A DNA stretch of 64,000 nt from Shinella sp. UYSO24 (GTDB lineage: Bacteria; Pseudomonadota; Alphaproteobacteria; Rhizobiales; Rhizobiaceae): the NCBI GenBank assembly GCA_902167985.1, contig CABHNZ010000005.1:186001-250000 (forward strand). The letters run 5' to 3'. The notes under the pieces were generated by a model. That model was not told where the DNA came from. It made no database searches and saw only the letters and a list, made by a program, of their open reading frames with translations. The position numbers and the translations under genes are program-made. Shown in pieces: positions 10,635 to 20,115 of the stretch; within the stretch, counting starts at the first letter, position 1, and every line of letters begins with the position of its first letter.

Positions 10635-10871
10635 TTACCTGCCGCGCTTGGCCAACGTGTCGTCCAGATCGACGCTTTCGCCGCGATCAAGTTCGGCAAG
10701 GCCCTGTGCTTCAGCCAGAATATCTGCGCCCTCGCCAGCGAGGTAGTGATCAAGTACCTGTCTTATAAGGCTTACGCGGTCTAGCTGGACCGCGTCTCCA
10801 ATCCTGTCGAGATCAGCGGCGACTGCTCTGGACAGGGACACCACAACATCTTCCCGATCGTCTTCTGCCAT
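10635..10871 (-). CDS. ParD/CopG-like ribbon-helix-helix antitoxin
   Basis: 78 residues from the ATG at 10871. The first half, DVVVSLSRAVAADLDRIGDA then LDRVSLIRQVLDHYL, has the beta strand plus two helices of RHH DNA-binding proteins. The second half is acidic and probably binds the toxin encoded just downstream. RHH antitoxins neutralise the toxin and repress their own promoter. The gene order (antitoxin first, close spacing) is classical. An in-frame ATG 51 bases upstream exists but would add an unconserved-looking stretch. Confidence 0.72.
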   Translation of the reverse strand: MAEDDREDVVVSLSRAVAADLDRIGDAVQLDRVSLIRQVLDHYLAGEGADILAEAQGLAELDRGESVDLDDTLAKRGR

Positions 10872-10943
10872 GAGCCGATGCTCCCGTGGTAATGGCGCAA
10901 GGGTATTGCCTTGGTGGCGCAAGTCAATGCGGGATGATGGGGC

Positions 10944-11384
10944 TTACCCGAGCAGGCCCACCGTTGCGGCGGCAAGCACGGCGTAACGGGCCGCCTTGCC
11001 GATGAAGACGAGGATGAGGAAGGTCGGGAATGGTTCGCGCAACACGCCGGCGACCACCGTCAGCGCGTCGCCGCCGATCGGCAGCCAGCTCAGCAAGAGC
11101 GACCACTTTCCCCATTTGCGATACCAGCGGATCGCCTTTTCCAGCTTCTCGCCGGAGACGGGAAACCATTTTCGATCGCGAAACCGTTCGACCCCGCGGC
11201 CCATCAGCCAGTTGACGGCGGCACCCGCCGTATTGCCGATCGAGGCGACGAGAACCAGCGCCAGCACCGAATGGCCGCCGGCCGCGATCAGGCCGACCAG
11301 AACCGCTTCCGACTGCATCGGCAGGAGGGTGGCGGCGATGAAGGCTGCGAAGAAGAGACCGGAATAGGTTGCCAGATCGTACAT
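10944..11384 (-). CDS. YqaA-family (DedA-like) small membrane protein
   Basis: 146 residues from ATG 11384 (MYDLATYSGLFFAAFIAATL) with three to four hydrophobic segments and the family segment SEAVLVGLIAAGG plus a loop WYRKWGKWSLLLSWLPIGGD. YqaA/SNARE-associated-domain proteins are inner membrane proteins related to DedA lipid or phosphate transporters; specific function unknown. It is in frame with the upstream SecDF reading frame, giving an apparent 900-residue fusion, but a terminator hairpin and non-protein-like sequence (11385-11562) separate them, so I treat it as its own gene. Confidence 0.8.
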   Translation of the reverse strand: MYDLATYSGLFFAAFIAATLLPMQSEAVLVGLIAAGGHSVLALVLVASIGNTAGAAVNWLMGRGVERFRDRKWFPVSGEKLEKAIRWYRKWGKWSLLLSWLPIGGDALTVVAGVLREPFPTFLILVFIGKAARYAVLAAATVGLLG

Positions 11385-11452
11385 GGGTTTCGCGGATGGG
11401 GCTTTGGGGATGGGGCTTTGGAGTGAGTTGGCGCGCGCTTCAAGCGGATAGA

Positions 11453-11480
11453 GAAAAGGCGGGGTTGTTCCCCGCCCTTT
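11453..11480 (-). terminator. Terminator after secDF
   Basis: On the minus strand GGGCGGGG-AACAA-CCCCGCC is followed by TTTTC. It lies ~80 bases beyond the inferred secDF stop and ahead of the YqaA start, supporting two transcription units despite the open frame running through it. Confidence 0.75.
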
Positions 11481-11562
11481 GTGTTTCGAGCACTGCTCCA
11501 GCCCCTCATTTTCATCATCCTCGCCACAGAGGCGAGGATGGTGGCGTTGGGCGGGGGGCTGA

Positions 11563-14086
11563 TCAGCCTTGCCGGGGCGCTTGCCGCCTTCGACAGCTTC
11601 GGCCGCATCGACCTTGGCCTTGTGGCGGGTGCGCCAGTCGCCGAGGAAGAGCAGGATCGGAGCTGCGATGAAGATCGACGAGGCGCCGGCAACCAGAATG
11701 CCGAAGACCATCGGGATGGCGAAGCTCGAGACCGCGCTGCCGCCCCAGATCGCCATCGGCAGGAGGGCGAGGAAGGCCGTCGCGTTGGTGTAGATGCTTC
11801 GGGCCAGCGTCTCGTTGATCGACTTGTCGATCAGTTCGCGCAGCGGCATCGACTTGTAGAGGCGCATGTTTTCACGCATGCGGTCATAGACGACGACCTT
11901 GTCGTTGACCGAGTAACCGACCAGCGTCAGCACGGCGGCGATGGCCGTCAGGTTGAAGTCGATACCGGTGATGGCGAAGAAGCCGACCACCTTGGTCGTA
12001 TCGAGCACAAGCGTGACGATGGCGCCGACGGCAAACGGCCATTCGAAGCGGACCCAGATATAGATCAGCATGGCGAGCGAGGCGATGAAGACCGACAGGA
12101 AGCCGGCGGTCGCCAGTTCGCCCGAGACCTTCGGACCGATGACATCGGTGCTCTGGATCGTCGCGGTGCTGTCGATCTTGGCGACTTCATCCTTCAGCTT
12201 GGTGACGGCAGCCGTCTGGGCTTCCTCACCGCCATCCTGGCGCTGCGCGCGGATCATGAAGGAGGTATTGTCGCCGAAGGACTGGAGCGTGATTTCGCCG
12301 AGGCCGAGCGTGTTCAGGCCTTCACGGTATTTGGCGATATCGGCAGGCTTCTCGCTCTTCACCGACAGCTGGATGCCGCCGCGGAAGTCGACGCCATAGT
12401 TCAGGCCCGGATGGAAGAACAGGACGACGGAGGCGAGCGACAGCACGGCCGAAACCGCAACGCCGAAGAAGCGCGCCTTCATGAACTGGATATGCTTGCC
12501 GTAGACGTTGAAGGGGATCAGCGGCTTGATGTTGATCGTCTTCATCTTCCGGCGGCCGGCGAGCCAGACCATCGAGACGCGTACGAAGGCGACCGAGGTG
12601 AACATGGAGATGATCAGGCCGAGACCCATGGTGACGGCAAAGCCGCGAACCGGGCCTGAGCCGAAGTAGAAGAGGATGGCGGCGGCAATCAGCGCCGTCA
12701 TGTTGCCGTCGATAATGGTCGAATAGGCGCGCTTGAAGCCGGTGTCGATGGCGGCAAAGGCGCTTTTGCCCTTGCGCGTCTCTTCACGGATGCGCTCGTT
12801 GATGAGGACGTTGGCGTCGACCGCAAGACCGATGCCGAGAACGATACCGGCAATGCCGGGCAGCGTCAGTGTCGCGCCGACCAGTGTCAGGGCAGACAGG
12901 GTCAGGATCGTGTGGATGACCAGCGCGATGTTGGCGAGAAGGCCCCAGGCGCCGTAGAGGACGAAGATGAAGGCGACGACGAGGATAAGGCCGACGATAC
13001 CGGTATAGAGACCCATCTGGATCGCATCCGCGCCAAGGTCTGCACCAACGGTGCGTTCCTCGATGACGGTGAGCTTTGCCGGAAGCGAGCCGGCGCGCAA
13101 GAGTGCCGAGAGCGTCGTGGTTTCCTGCGGCGTGAAGTTACCCGAGATCTGGCCCGAGCCGCCGGTGATCGGCGTCTGGATCGTCGGTGCGCTCAGAACC
13201 TTGTTGTCGAGAACGATGGCGAAGGGACGGCCGACATTCTGCTGGGTGATCTGGGCAAAGCGGGTCGCACCGGCGCTGTCGAAGCGGAAGGTGACGATCG
13301 GCTGCTGGGTCTGCTGGTCGAAGGCGGCGCGCGCATCGGTCAGGCGGTCGCCCGAGAGTTCGACGCGGTCGAGAACCGGATACTGGTTGCCCTGCTCGTC
13401 GGAGAGCATGGTGACGCCCGGCTGGCCGGCCTGGCCAAGAAGATGGAAGCTCATCTTGGCGGTGGAGCCGAGGAGCTGGCGAAGGCGGGTCGGATCCTGT
13501 TCGCCCGGCAGCTGGACGATGATGCGGTCTGCACCAACGCGCTGGATGGTCGGCTCGGAGACGCCCACCTGGTCGATACGCTGGCGGATGATTTCAAGGC
13601 TCTGGTCGACGGCGCCGCTGACGCGGGCGTCGATGCCTGCCGGGGTCATGGCAACCGAGATCGTGTCGGTGGCCGGCGTGGTGATCGCAAGGTCGCTGGC
13701 GCGATCGTCGTTGCCGTGTTGATCGGGCTCGACAGGGTCTGAAGCTCGGTGACGGCCTGATCGCGCTGGGCGGCGTCACGCAGGGTCACGAGGATCGCAT
13801 CGCCCTGGCGGCGGACGGCGGTGACGTTGATGTTCTTGTCGCGCAGAACGCGGCGGCTTTCCTGCAGAAGGCCCTGCATGCGCTCGTTGACGAGGTCGTT
13901 GCGATCGACTTCGAGCATCAGGTAGGAGCCGCCGCGAAGGTCGAGGCCAAGCGCGACGCGGCTATGCGGCAGCCAGGAGGGAAGGCGGTCGAGAGTGGAC
14001 TGCGACAGCATGTTCGGCAGCGCCACCAGAAGGCCGACGATGATGACGAGGGCGTAGCTCGCCACAAGCCATGGGGAATTTCTCAT
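11563..14086 (-). CDS. secDF: SecDF protein-export accessory membrane protein (fused SecD and SecF)
   Basis: Start ATG 14086 (MRNSPWLVASYALVIIVGLL). One lost base near 13720 splits the SecD part. Seen in order: the D1 motif LGLDLRGGSYLMLEVD, a periplasmic P1 region, six SecD membrane helices (including GIVLGIGLAVDANVLINERI), then a second D1-like motif GLNYGVDFRGGIQL starting SecF with its own six helices (VGYSVNDKVVVYDRMREN). SecD and SecF in one polypeptide is normal in Rhizobiales. The frame then runs on into the YqaA gene; restoring one C in the CCCC run near 11573 gives an ending KRPRQG and a TGA at 11563, a total of ~841 residues. SecDF uses proton flow to pull exported proteins through SecYEG. 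Confidence 0.93.
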
Positions 14087-14250
14087 TTTCGTATTCCTGC
14101 TTGGCCCGCCGGCGAAAATGGCCGAAGCGGGTCATGAGAGATGGAGGATCTTCTTTGGGGATCTTTCCCGTCTGCCTCGCCCTTGTCGATGCAACAGGGG
14201 ACGAGGGGCGCGGAGGGATCCAGTGGGCGCCTTGTGGAAGGCGGCCCGAA

Positions 14251-14654
14251 TCAGGCGATGGCCGGCGAGGCGCGCGGCAGGGGCACCGGCCAGAAGGCGG
14301 CGCCATGCGGATCAAGGGCTGCGGCCTTTTCCGGTGCAGTGCCGTTCAGCGGAAAAACGAGTGTGGCGACGGAGGGGATGAGCGCACCGTCAACACCAAG
14401 CCAATGGCTTGCGGTCTGTTCGCGGCGCTCGGCCGGCGCTATCGCCCGAAGGGGCTCGCGCTTGGAAAAATGCGGGCTATCGGCGCTTTTGTCGGAGGAT
14501 TGCAGGCCGCGGGCGATTCGCCGTCGCGGGCAAGGCCTGAGATCAGGCCGAAGAGGGCAATCAGGAGGGCTGCGGCAAGAACCGACCAGCGCGCCGGGAG
14601 ATGATCCCGAGCGGTCAGGTCTGCCAGTCGTGTTTCCCTTGGAAACACCGCCAT
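14251..14654 (-). CDS. Hypothetical protein with one membrane segment (one frameshift)
   Basis: Not recognised. From ATG 14654 (MAVFPRETRLADLTARDHLP) the protein has one strong hydrophobic helix, WSVLAAALLIALFGLISGLA (residues ~25-44), then a soluble region. The frame breaks near 14445 after FPSASPFG; adding one base continues it as AIAPAERREQTASHWLGVDG and ends ...LPRASPAIA at a TGA at 14251. The span is one base short of 135 codons, in line with the other single-base losses here. It lies upstream of secDF on the same strand, 164 bp away. The continuation looks protein-like, but existence is inferred from composition only. Confidence 0.5.
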
Positions 14655-15244
14655 CCGTTCAAGCTCCCCGTTCAAGCTTTTAGACGTGCAAAGGGGCCGC
14701 GACAAAGCCGCGGACGATCGGCGCCTTCTAGCCGAGCGGGGGCGGCGGGTCAATTAGAAGTGGCTGGCGAGGGGCAGGGTTCACTGTTGCGTCACCCGGA
14801 GTGTGGCGGGGATGTGGGGGCGGCGCGGCGGCAGGCTGCTGCCGGCTGCTGCCGGTTCTGGCCGGCAAGCGCGTTCGGCCACACCGGAGGTCCGGCGTGG
14901 TTCTGCTTTGTCATGGGAATGGGGCAGGCGGTGGCATGGGGTATGGGAGGTGGATTTCAGTCCGCCTGCCCCGGCCGGTTCGTTCCGGATCCTGCGGGAC
15001 GTGTCAGTTCCCGCCAGATCCGTCATTTGCGACCATCACCGGAAAACCGAGCCCCTTGTCGAAGGGCAAGCCGGAGAGGGTGGCCGGCTCGCGAACCCGG
15101 TTTCCCTTCCGATGACGAGATGATGATGCCGCCGTCGTGAATGAGGGGGATGAAATCGGCTTCGACCTTTTTCGCGCAATTGAAAAGGCTGGTGTTTTCA
15201 TCTCGAAGCGCGGGAAATCATCCCCGCGCGGTCGCGTGATCCCA
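14655..15244. other. 590-bp stretch without a recognisable gene
   Basis: Frames here translate to Arg/Pro/Gly-rich sequence without hydrophobic periodicity or known motifs. I see no tRNA cloverleaf, no clear terminator and no repeat of the families found elsewhere in the window. It holds the upstream region of the gene starting at 14654 and the downstream region of the cupin gene. Confidence 0.5.
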
Positions 15245-15759
15245 TTATCGGTGGATGGGGTCTTTCCAGAGCACTTCTTCGGGCCGCTCGACCGGCTCGA
15301 TGTCGAGATTGACGACGACCGGCTCCTGCGCCGAGCGCACGAGGACGCATTCGAGCGTCTCGTCGCGGCTGGCGTTGATTTCCTGATGCGGCACGAAGGG
15401 CGGCACGTAGATGAAGTCGCCGGGACCGGCTTCGGCGACGAATTCGAGATTCTCGCCCCAGCGCATGCGGGCTTTGCCGCGCACCACATAGATGATGCTT
15501 TCGAGATCGCGTGGTGATGCGCGCCGGTCTTGGCATTGGCGTGGATCGTCACCGTGCCGGCCCAGATCTTTTCGGCACCGGCGCGGGCATGATTGATGGC
15601 GGCAGCGCGGTCCATGCCGGGCGTCTGGGCGGTATTGTGGTCGAGCGAATTGCCGGGGATGACCTTCACGCCATTGTCGCGCCAGTCTACCGGCGGATGG
15701 TCGTGGGTCGTTTCTTCATGGTGGTGATGATGATCGTGATCGTGGTCATGATCGCTCAT
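15245..15759 (-). CDS. Cupin-domain protein with His-rich N-terminus (one frameshift)
   Basis: ATG 15759 is preceded by a GGAGG-type site. The N-terminus MSDHDHDHDHHHHHEETTHD is an extreme His/Asp tract. After residue ~80 the single cupin fold follows: metal-ligand motif 1 (KTGAHHH then GDLES, IIYVVRG) and motif 2 (GDFIYVPPFVPHQEIN). The frame break near 15510 lies inside motif 1 and is repaired by one G (CACGGCGAT). Restored length is 171 residues. Function is unknown; cupins of this size include isomerases, dioxygenases and sensors. The His tract suggests binding of divalent metal, by inference only. Confidence 0.8.
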
Positions 15760-15987
15760 GTCCGTCCTCCCTGGCTCAATTGCGAAAGGCGGCAGGCTTG
15801 CACGAAAGGCGCGGGGATGCCAGACGCCGCATGGCGAAAGCATCCCCTGACCGGCATCATGTCGGCTGCCACCAGCTAATTATGAGATCATGTCGCCTTC
15901 TACGGCGTCGCGGTTGCAGGCGGAACATATCGGCGTGATCAGGGTATTTTTCCCCAGATTTCGCCGATCATGTTTCAGCCCTGCCGA

Positions 15988-16607
15988 TCAGGCGCTGTGG
16001 AGAAGCGGCAGAACCTCGCGGGCGCCTCGTAGATCATGGTGATCGCCACATAGACGATGACGGCCAAGCCGACATAGGCGATCCAGCGGAAGCGGTTGAG
16101 CAGGCGGGCGACGAAATTGGCGGCAACACCCATCAGCGCGATCGAGACGACAAGGCCGATGATGAGAACGAGCGGGTGCTGCTGGGCGGCACCGGCGACG
16201 GCCAGCACGTTATCCAGCGACATGGAAACATCGGCGATGACGATCTGCATCGCGGCCTGCCAGAAGGTTTTTTCCTTCGCCTTGGCGGCGGCTTCGGCTG
16301 CTTCAGCCTCGCTGTCACCGCCTTCGCGCAGTTCCGACCACATTTTCCAGCAGACCCATGCAAGCAGGAGGCCGCCGAGCAATTGCAGGCCGACAATGCC
16401 GAGGAGGTAGGAGGTGACGGCTGCAAAGATCAGGCGCAGCACGGTTGCGGCGATGATGCCGAAAAGGATCGCCTTCGGGCGCAGATACGCCGGCAGGCCC
16501 GCCGCGGCAAGGCCGATGACGATGGCATTGTCACCGGAAAGCACAAGGTTGATCGCGATCACTTCGAGCAGGGCCGCAAAGCCGGTCGCGGTGAAAAGTT
16601 CTTCCAT
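15988..16607 (-). CDS. TerC/YjbE-family integral membrane protein (frameshift near C-terminus)
   Basis: ATG 16607 (MEELFTATGFAALLEVIAIN). The family motifs NLVLSGDNAIVIGLAA (helix 1-2) and DVSMSLDNVLAVAGAA carry the conserved Asp residues of the TerC fold; about seven hydrophobic helices and a Glu/Ala-rich cytoplasmic loop (AEAAEAAAKAKEK) are seen. Restoring one G near 16020 gives the ending AITMIYEGAREVLPLLHSA at TGA 15988, ~206 residues. Relatives are linked to tellurite resistance and to manganese or calcium export. I looked for a yybP-ykoY manganese riboswitch upstream and did not find its motif. Confidence 0.87.
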
Positions 16608-16965
16608 GGGATGCGCCTGGGGTGGATTGCATTTGAAGGTGGGAGTTTCTCTATCCACCCGTTTTGCACCGGCGGCAAGGCTTGGTGGCGCAATTGCCGT
16701 GTTTTTAAGTTGAGGGCGACGCCTTTGTCGCATTGTTTGCGGTTGTGGTTTGCTGCCCTGGGTTTTGCTCGTCGAGCCATGCGGATCGTGCGCTGCAACC
16801 GTCGATTGCGGGTCGAGAAATCGCTTTACAGAAAGCCAATCTCTATTAACCTGATCGAGATTGAGCGCCGCCGGAACCTTTTGGCCGTTCCGGCGCTTGC
16901 ACGCCAACGCTTACCGCCTGAGGCCTGCCCGTATGAGGCAGGCCGTCAGCCAACGGACGAGGAGT
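16608..16965. other. Divergent intergenic region, 358 bp
   Basis: Contains the promoters of the TerC-family gene (minus) and the FAD oxidoreductase gene (plus). Two inverted repeats are visible on the plus side: CCGGAAC...GTTCCGG at 16870-16892 and GCCTGCC...GGCAGGC at 16924-16944, the latter ~20 bases before the GGAGGAG-like site. No coding sequence is evident. Confidence 0.5.
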
Positions 16966-18360
16966 ATGTGCTTGACCTATGACGTCGCAATCGTCGGCTC
17001 CGGTTTTTCCGCGATCGCCCTGACCATCAATTTCCTCCGCTACCTGCCGCCGGGCGCCTCCATTGCCGTCATCGGCGACGATCCGGGTTTCGGGCGCGGC
17101 ACGGCCTATCGGACGGAATTCTATCTGCACCGGCTGAATGTGCCGGCGGCGCGGATGAGCGTGTTTCCCGACAAGCCGGATGATTTCGTCGAATGGCTTC
17201 GCCGTCGCGGCAAGCCGGTATTTGCCGAGGATTTCGCCTCGCGCGGCGATTACGGTCTTTATCTGCGCGATACGCTGGCGGCGCATCTGAAGCCGAGGGC
17301 GCAGCGCGCGCAGGTGGATTTCATTCGCGCCAAGGCGACCTCCTGTATCACCTGCGAGGAGGAGGGACTGACTTTCCGCCTCGATAACGGTACCGGCCTT
17401 TCCGCCCGCAACGTGGTTCTGGCGCTCGGCGTCGGCACGGCGAGCCTGCCGATTTCCGAGAGGAAGATCGCGAGCGAACTTGCAGGCCAGACCGTCATCA
17501 ATCCGTGGCGGCTCGGCTGGCTTTCGCGCGTCGAGCCGGATGACGAGATCTGCGTCTTCGGCTCAGGCCTGACGATGATCGATCAGGTTCTGTCGCTTAA
17601 GGCACAGGGACATCGCGGCATCGTGCATGTTCTCTCCCGCCGCGGACTGGTGCCGCAGGCGCATCCGCGCCGCCGGCCGGCGGCCGTGGCGCCCGAATTG
17701 CCGGAAAGCCGCGAGATCAGCGTGCTTCTCCATGAATTGCGGAAGCAGGCGGAGACTGTCGAGGACTGGCGGTCGGTGTTCGACGGATTGCGGCCGCAGA
17801 CGCAGGCGCTGTGGCAGAGCCTGAGCGATGCGCAGCGCTCGCGTTTCCTGCGCCATGCGCTGCCGTGGTGGAGCATTCACCGCCACCGGGTTGCGCCTGA
17901 CGTGCATGAGCGGTTCAGCGAGCTGGTGGCAGAGGGTATCGTCAAGATCCATGCGGGCTATGTGCGGGATATCGAGGCGGATGCGGATGGCCGCGCCGTC
18001 GTCACCTACCGGCAGCGCGGGAGAGACACTGTCGCGGCCTTCGATGCGGACTGGATCGTCAACTGTACCGGCATGGAGCGGGCAGGGATCGGCCATTCGC
18101 CACTGTTGCAGGCCATGCGGGACCGCGGGATGATTGCCATGGATCCGCTGCGGCTCGGGATCACCGTCGATAACGGGTCGCGGGTGGTCGGACCGGATGG
18201 CACGGTGCAGCGCGGCCTTTATGCGGCCGGTGCTTTGACTGCCGGGCAGTTCTGGGAGATCACGGCAGTGCCGGATATCCGGGTGCAGGCCGAGGCGGTC
18301 GCAAGACAGGCGGCCGAAGAGATCATCCGGCGGCTGCCGCAACAGGCCCGCAGCGCCTGA
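16966..18360 (+). CDS. FAD/NAD(P)-binding oxidoreductase (FAD-NAD(P)-binding domain family)
   Basis: ATG 16966 follows GGACGAGGAG. The N-terminus has a dinucleotide-binding Rossmann motif, VAIVGSGFSAIALTINFL, and a second one in ICVFGSGLTMIDQVLSL around residue 190; the C-terminal part has WIVNCTGMERAG and GLYAAGALTAGQFWEIT. This is the architecture of the conserved hydroxyacylglutathione/HydN-like FAD oxidoreductase group (464 residues, intact) seen in many proteobacteria, of unknown substrate. It is soluble. Nothing downstream is close enough to form an obvious operon (next gene 261 bp away). Confidence 0.82.
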   Translation: MCLTYDVAIVGSGFSAIALTINFLRYLPPGASIAVIGDDPGFGRGTAYRTEFYLHRLNVPAARMSVFPDKPDDFVEWLRRRGKPVFAEDFASRGDYGLYLRDTLAAHLKPRAQRAQVDFIRAKATSCITCEEEGLTFRLDNGTGLSARNVVLALGVGTASLPISERKIASELAGQTVINPWRLGWLSRVEPDDEICVFGSGLTMIDQVLSLKAQGHRGIVHVLSRRGLVPQAHPRRRPAAVAPELPESREISVLLHELRKQAETVEDWRSVFDGLRPQTQALWQSLSDAQRSRFLRHALPWWSIHRHRVAPDVHERFSELVAEGIVKIHAGYVRDIEADADGRAVVTYRQRGRDTVAAFDADWIVNCTGMERAGIGHSPLLQAMRDRGMIAMDPLRLGITVDNGSRVVGPDGTVQRGLYAAGALTAGQFWEITAVPDIRVQAEAVARQAAEEIIRRLPQQARSA

Positions 18361-18621
18361 TCGAGGTGAACCGTATTTAGCGGCCGATCGGGCAGAGTGA
18401 GCCCGCCGGCTGCGTGCCTCCCGTCCATGCGGGCCTCATGCTCAAACTATTGTGCGGCGAGCGCAAAAGGCGGATCGATTTTCTCCGATATCGTTTCCGC
18501 GTGACAGTCGCTTGCTTCGACGGCTCTCGACCAAGCCTGTAGACCGGTTCCATGCAGACCGCTTTCCGTGAGGGATGGCGGCTGGCGGAGGTTCGGCCAT
18601 CACGGCAAGGAAGGATATCGC

Positions 18622-19212
18622 ATGTCTGGCTTTACATCTGGCTTTACGTCTGGCTTTAAATCCGGCTTGAAACTGGTCGGGCTGGCGGGGAGCTACAATC
18701 GCCCGTCGAAGACGCGGGTTCTGGTGGATTACATCGCCACGCTTGCCGGTCAGCAATATCATCTCGACACGGCGCTCTACGACCTTTCGGATGTCGGCCC
18801 ATCGCTCGGCCATGCGCAGCGTTACGACGATCTCGATGCGGCGGCAAAGAGGGTGGTCGATGCGGTTGTCGGCGCCGATATAATCGTCATCGGATCGCCC
18901 ACCTACAAGGGCAGCTATCCGGGTCTTTTCAAGCATTTCATCGACCTGATCGATCCCGAGCAGCTGCGGGCCAAGCCGATCCTGATCAGCGCCACCGGCG
19001 GCGGCGATCGCCACGCGCTGATGGTGGAACATCAGCTGCGCCCCTTGTTCGGTTTCTTCATGGCGCATACGCTGCCGACCGCCGTCTATGCGTCGGACAG
19101 GGATTTCGTCGACTACAAGGTGACATCCGAGCCGCTGATCAAGCGGATCGGCTTTGCCGTCGATGAGATCGGCGCCTTCTTTCCTTCGGCGCGGCTGGTG
19201 GCGGCAGAGTGA
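18622..19212 (+). CDS. NADPH-dependent FMN reductase
   Basis: ATG 18622 has an AAGGAAGGA site. The flavodoxin-like fold is visible: phosphate-binding segment LVGLAGSYNRPSKTRVLVDY, then ADIIVIGSPTYKGSYPGLFKHFIDL, and ILISATGGGDRHALMVEHQL. This is the MsuE/SsuE type of flavin reductase, which supplies reduced FMN to monooxygenases. The N-terminus has a four-fold SGF(T/K) repeat before the conserved domain; an alternative start would be internal, but no ATG follows in the repeat. The UPF0303 gene follows 71 bp downstream and may be co-transcribed. Confidence 0.88.
   Translation: MSGFTSGFTSGFKSGLKLVGLAGSYNRPSKTRVLVDYIATLAGQQYHLDTALYDLSDVGPSLGHAQRYDDLDAAAKRVVDAVVGADIIVIGSPTYKGSYPGLFKHFIDLIDPEQLRAKPILISATGGGDRHALMVEHQLRPLFGFFMAHTLPTAVYASDRDFVDYKVTSEPLIKRIGFAVDEIGAFFPSARLVAAE
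18625..18672 (+). repeat. 12-bp tandem repeat, four copies, at the start of the FMN reductase gene
   Basis: Copies TCTGGCTTTACA, TCTGGCTTTACG, TCTGGCTTTAAA and the diverged TCCGGCTTGAAA encode SGFT-SGFT-SGFK-SGLK. Copy number could change in frame by slippage. Confidence 0.85.
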
Positions 19213-19283
19213 AACGCCAATGAAAACGGCAGGACTGCCCGGCAATCGTGACCGGGCCAACCTGCGCAGCCGGAGCATGACGC

Positions 19284-19775
19284 ATGTCGATTGAAGACGA
19301 TCTCGCCCGTATCGCCGAACAGCAGAAGGCATTGGTGTTTGCCTCCTTCGGTCTCGACGAGGCCTGGCGGCTGGGCACATTGCTGAGGGACTGGTCTGCG
19401 GAACGTGGGCATGCGGTGGCAATCGAGGTGAAGCTCTCGACCATGCCGGCCTTCTATGCGGCGCTGCCCGGCTCGGTTCCCGACAACGAGAACTGGCTTC
19501 GGCGCAAGCGCAATCTGGTGCTGCGGATGTTCCAGCCGAGCTATGGCGTGGGCCGCAAACTCGAATTGCAGGGGGCGACGCTCGAAGGGAAATTCGGCCT
19601 GCCGTTTTCCGATTATGCCGCGCATGGCGGCGGATTTCCGATCACGGTCGCCGGTGCCGGCGTCATCGGTGCGGTGACGGTATCCGGGTTGCCGCAGCGG
19701 GAAGACCATAATTTCGTGGTGGAGGCGCTCTCAAGATTGACGGGCGTCGATCATGGCGGGATTAGCCTCGACTGA
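19284..19775 (+). CDS. UPF0303 / heme-degrading-domain family protein
   Basis: The 163-residue frame is intact from ATG 19284. Family features include the Asp/Glu-rich N-terminus, FASFGLDEAWRLG, NWLRRKRNLVLRMFQPSYGV and the glycine-rich AAHGGGFPITVAGAGVIGAV near the C-terminus. This corresponds to the GlcG/HbpS-related UPF0303 (YBR137W-like) family. HbpS relatives bind or degrade heme; for UPF0303 members the function is not established. It follows the FMN reductase closely, and a flavin-linked role is only an inference from context. Confidence 0.8.
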   Translation: MSIEDDLARIAEQQKALVFASFGLDEAWRLGTLLRDWSAERGHAVAIEVKLSTMPAFYAALPGSVPDNENWLRRKRNLVLRMFQPSYGVGRKLELQGATLEGKFGLPFSDYAAHGGGFPITVAGAGVIGAVTVSGLPQREDHNFVVEALSRLTGVDHGGISLD

Positions 19776-19803
19776 AATGATTGGCTGACGTTGGGTAAAG
19801 AAA

Positions 19804-19833
19804 AGCCTGCCGCAACGGGATGCGCAGCAGGCT
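19804..19833 (-). terminator. Terminator of the GlsB/YeaQ-type gene
   Basis: AGCCTGC pairs with GCAGGCT, with an inner CGCA/TGCG pairing; read on the minus strand the stem is followed by TTTTC. It lies 30 bases after the stop of the minus-strand gene at 19864 and 28 bases after the convergent UPF0303 gene. Confidence 0.65.
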
Positions 19834-19863
19834 CTTGTGACTTGGAGGTATGAGACGTGGTCT

Positions 19864-20115
19864 TTACCTGCGGAAGGCGCGGGCAATCGCTATCAGCAGG
19901 CAGGCGCCGATGAAGCCGGCGATGAGATAGCCCAGCCAGCCGGCCAGCACGATGCCGAAGACGCCGAGAATGGCGTTGGCAATAACGGCGCCGACGATGC
20001 CGAGAATGATATTCATGAAGACGCCCATGTCGCTCTTCATGAATTTTTCGGCAAGCCAGCCGGCAATGCCGCCGATGATGATTGCCGCGATCCAGCCAAT
20101 GCCTGCAGTTTCCAT
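19864..20115 (-). CDS. GlsB/YeaQ/YmgE-family small membrane protein
   Basis: 83 residues with three hydrophobic segments and the family glycine patterns: IGWIAAIIIGGIAGWLAEKF, IILGIVGAVIANAILGVFG and GWLGYLIAGFIGACLLIAIA. Members (transglycosylase-associated proteins) are stress-induced inner membrane proteins of unclear biochemical role, often controlled by the general stress response in alphaproteobacteria. The gene is intact; I did not find a convincing EcfG-type promoter upstream. Confidence 0.9.
   Translation of the reverse strand: METAGIGWIAAIIIGGIAGWLAEKFMKSDMGVFMNIILGIVGAVIANAILGVFGIVLAGWLGYLIAGFIGACLLIAIARAFRR

Noticed and set aside
11481..12659. Plus-strand open frame opposite SecF
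   Set aside because: Antisense shadow of secDF with charged low-complexity translation.
10944..13649. SecDF-YqaA natural fusion protein
   Set aside because: Terminator hairpin and non-protein-like linker inside the frame, plus many single-base losses nearby, make an indel artefact the better explanation.
15060..15125. tRNA-like T-arm (GGGTTCGCGAGCC on the minus strand)
   Set aside because: Stem pairing is imperfect and no anticodon or acceptor arms can be built around it.
16608..16860. Possible yybP-ykoY manganese riboswitch ahead of the TerC-family gene
   Set aside because: The conserved paired-loop sequences of that riboswitch could not be found on the minus strand.
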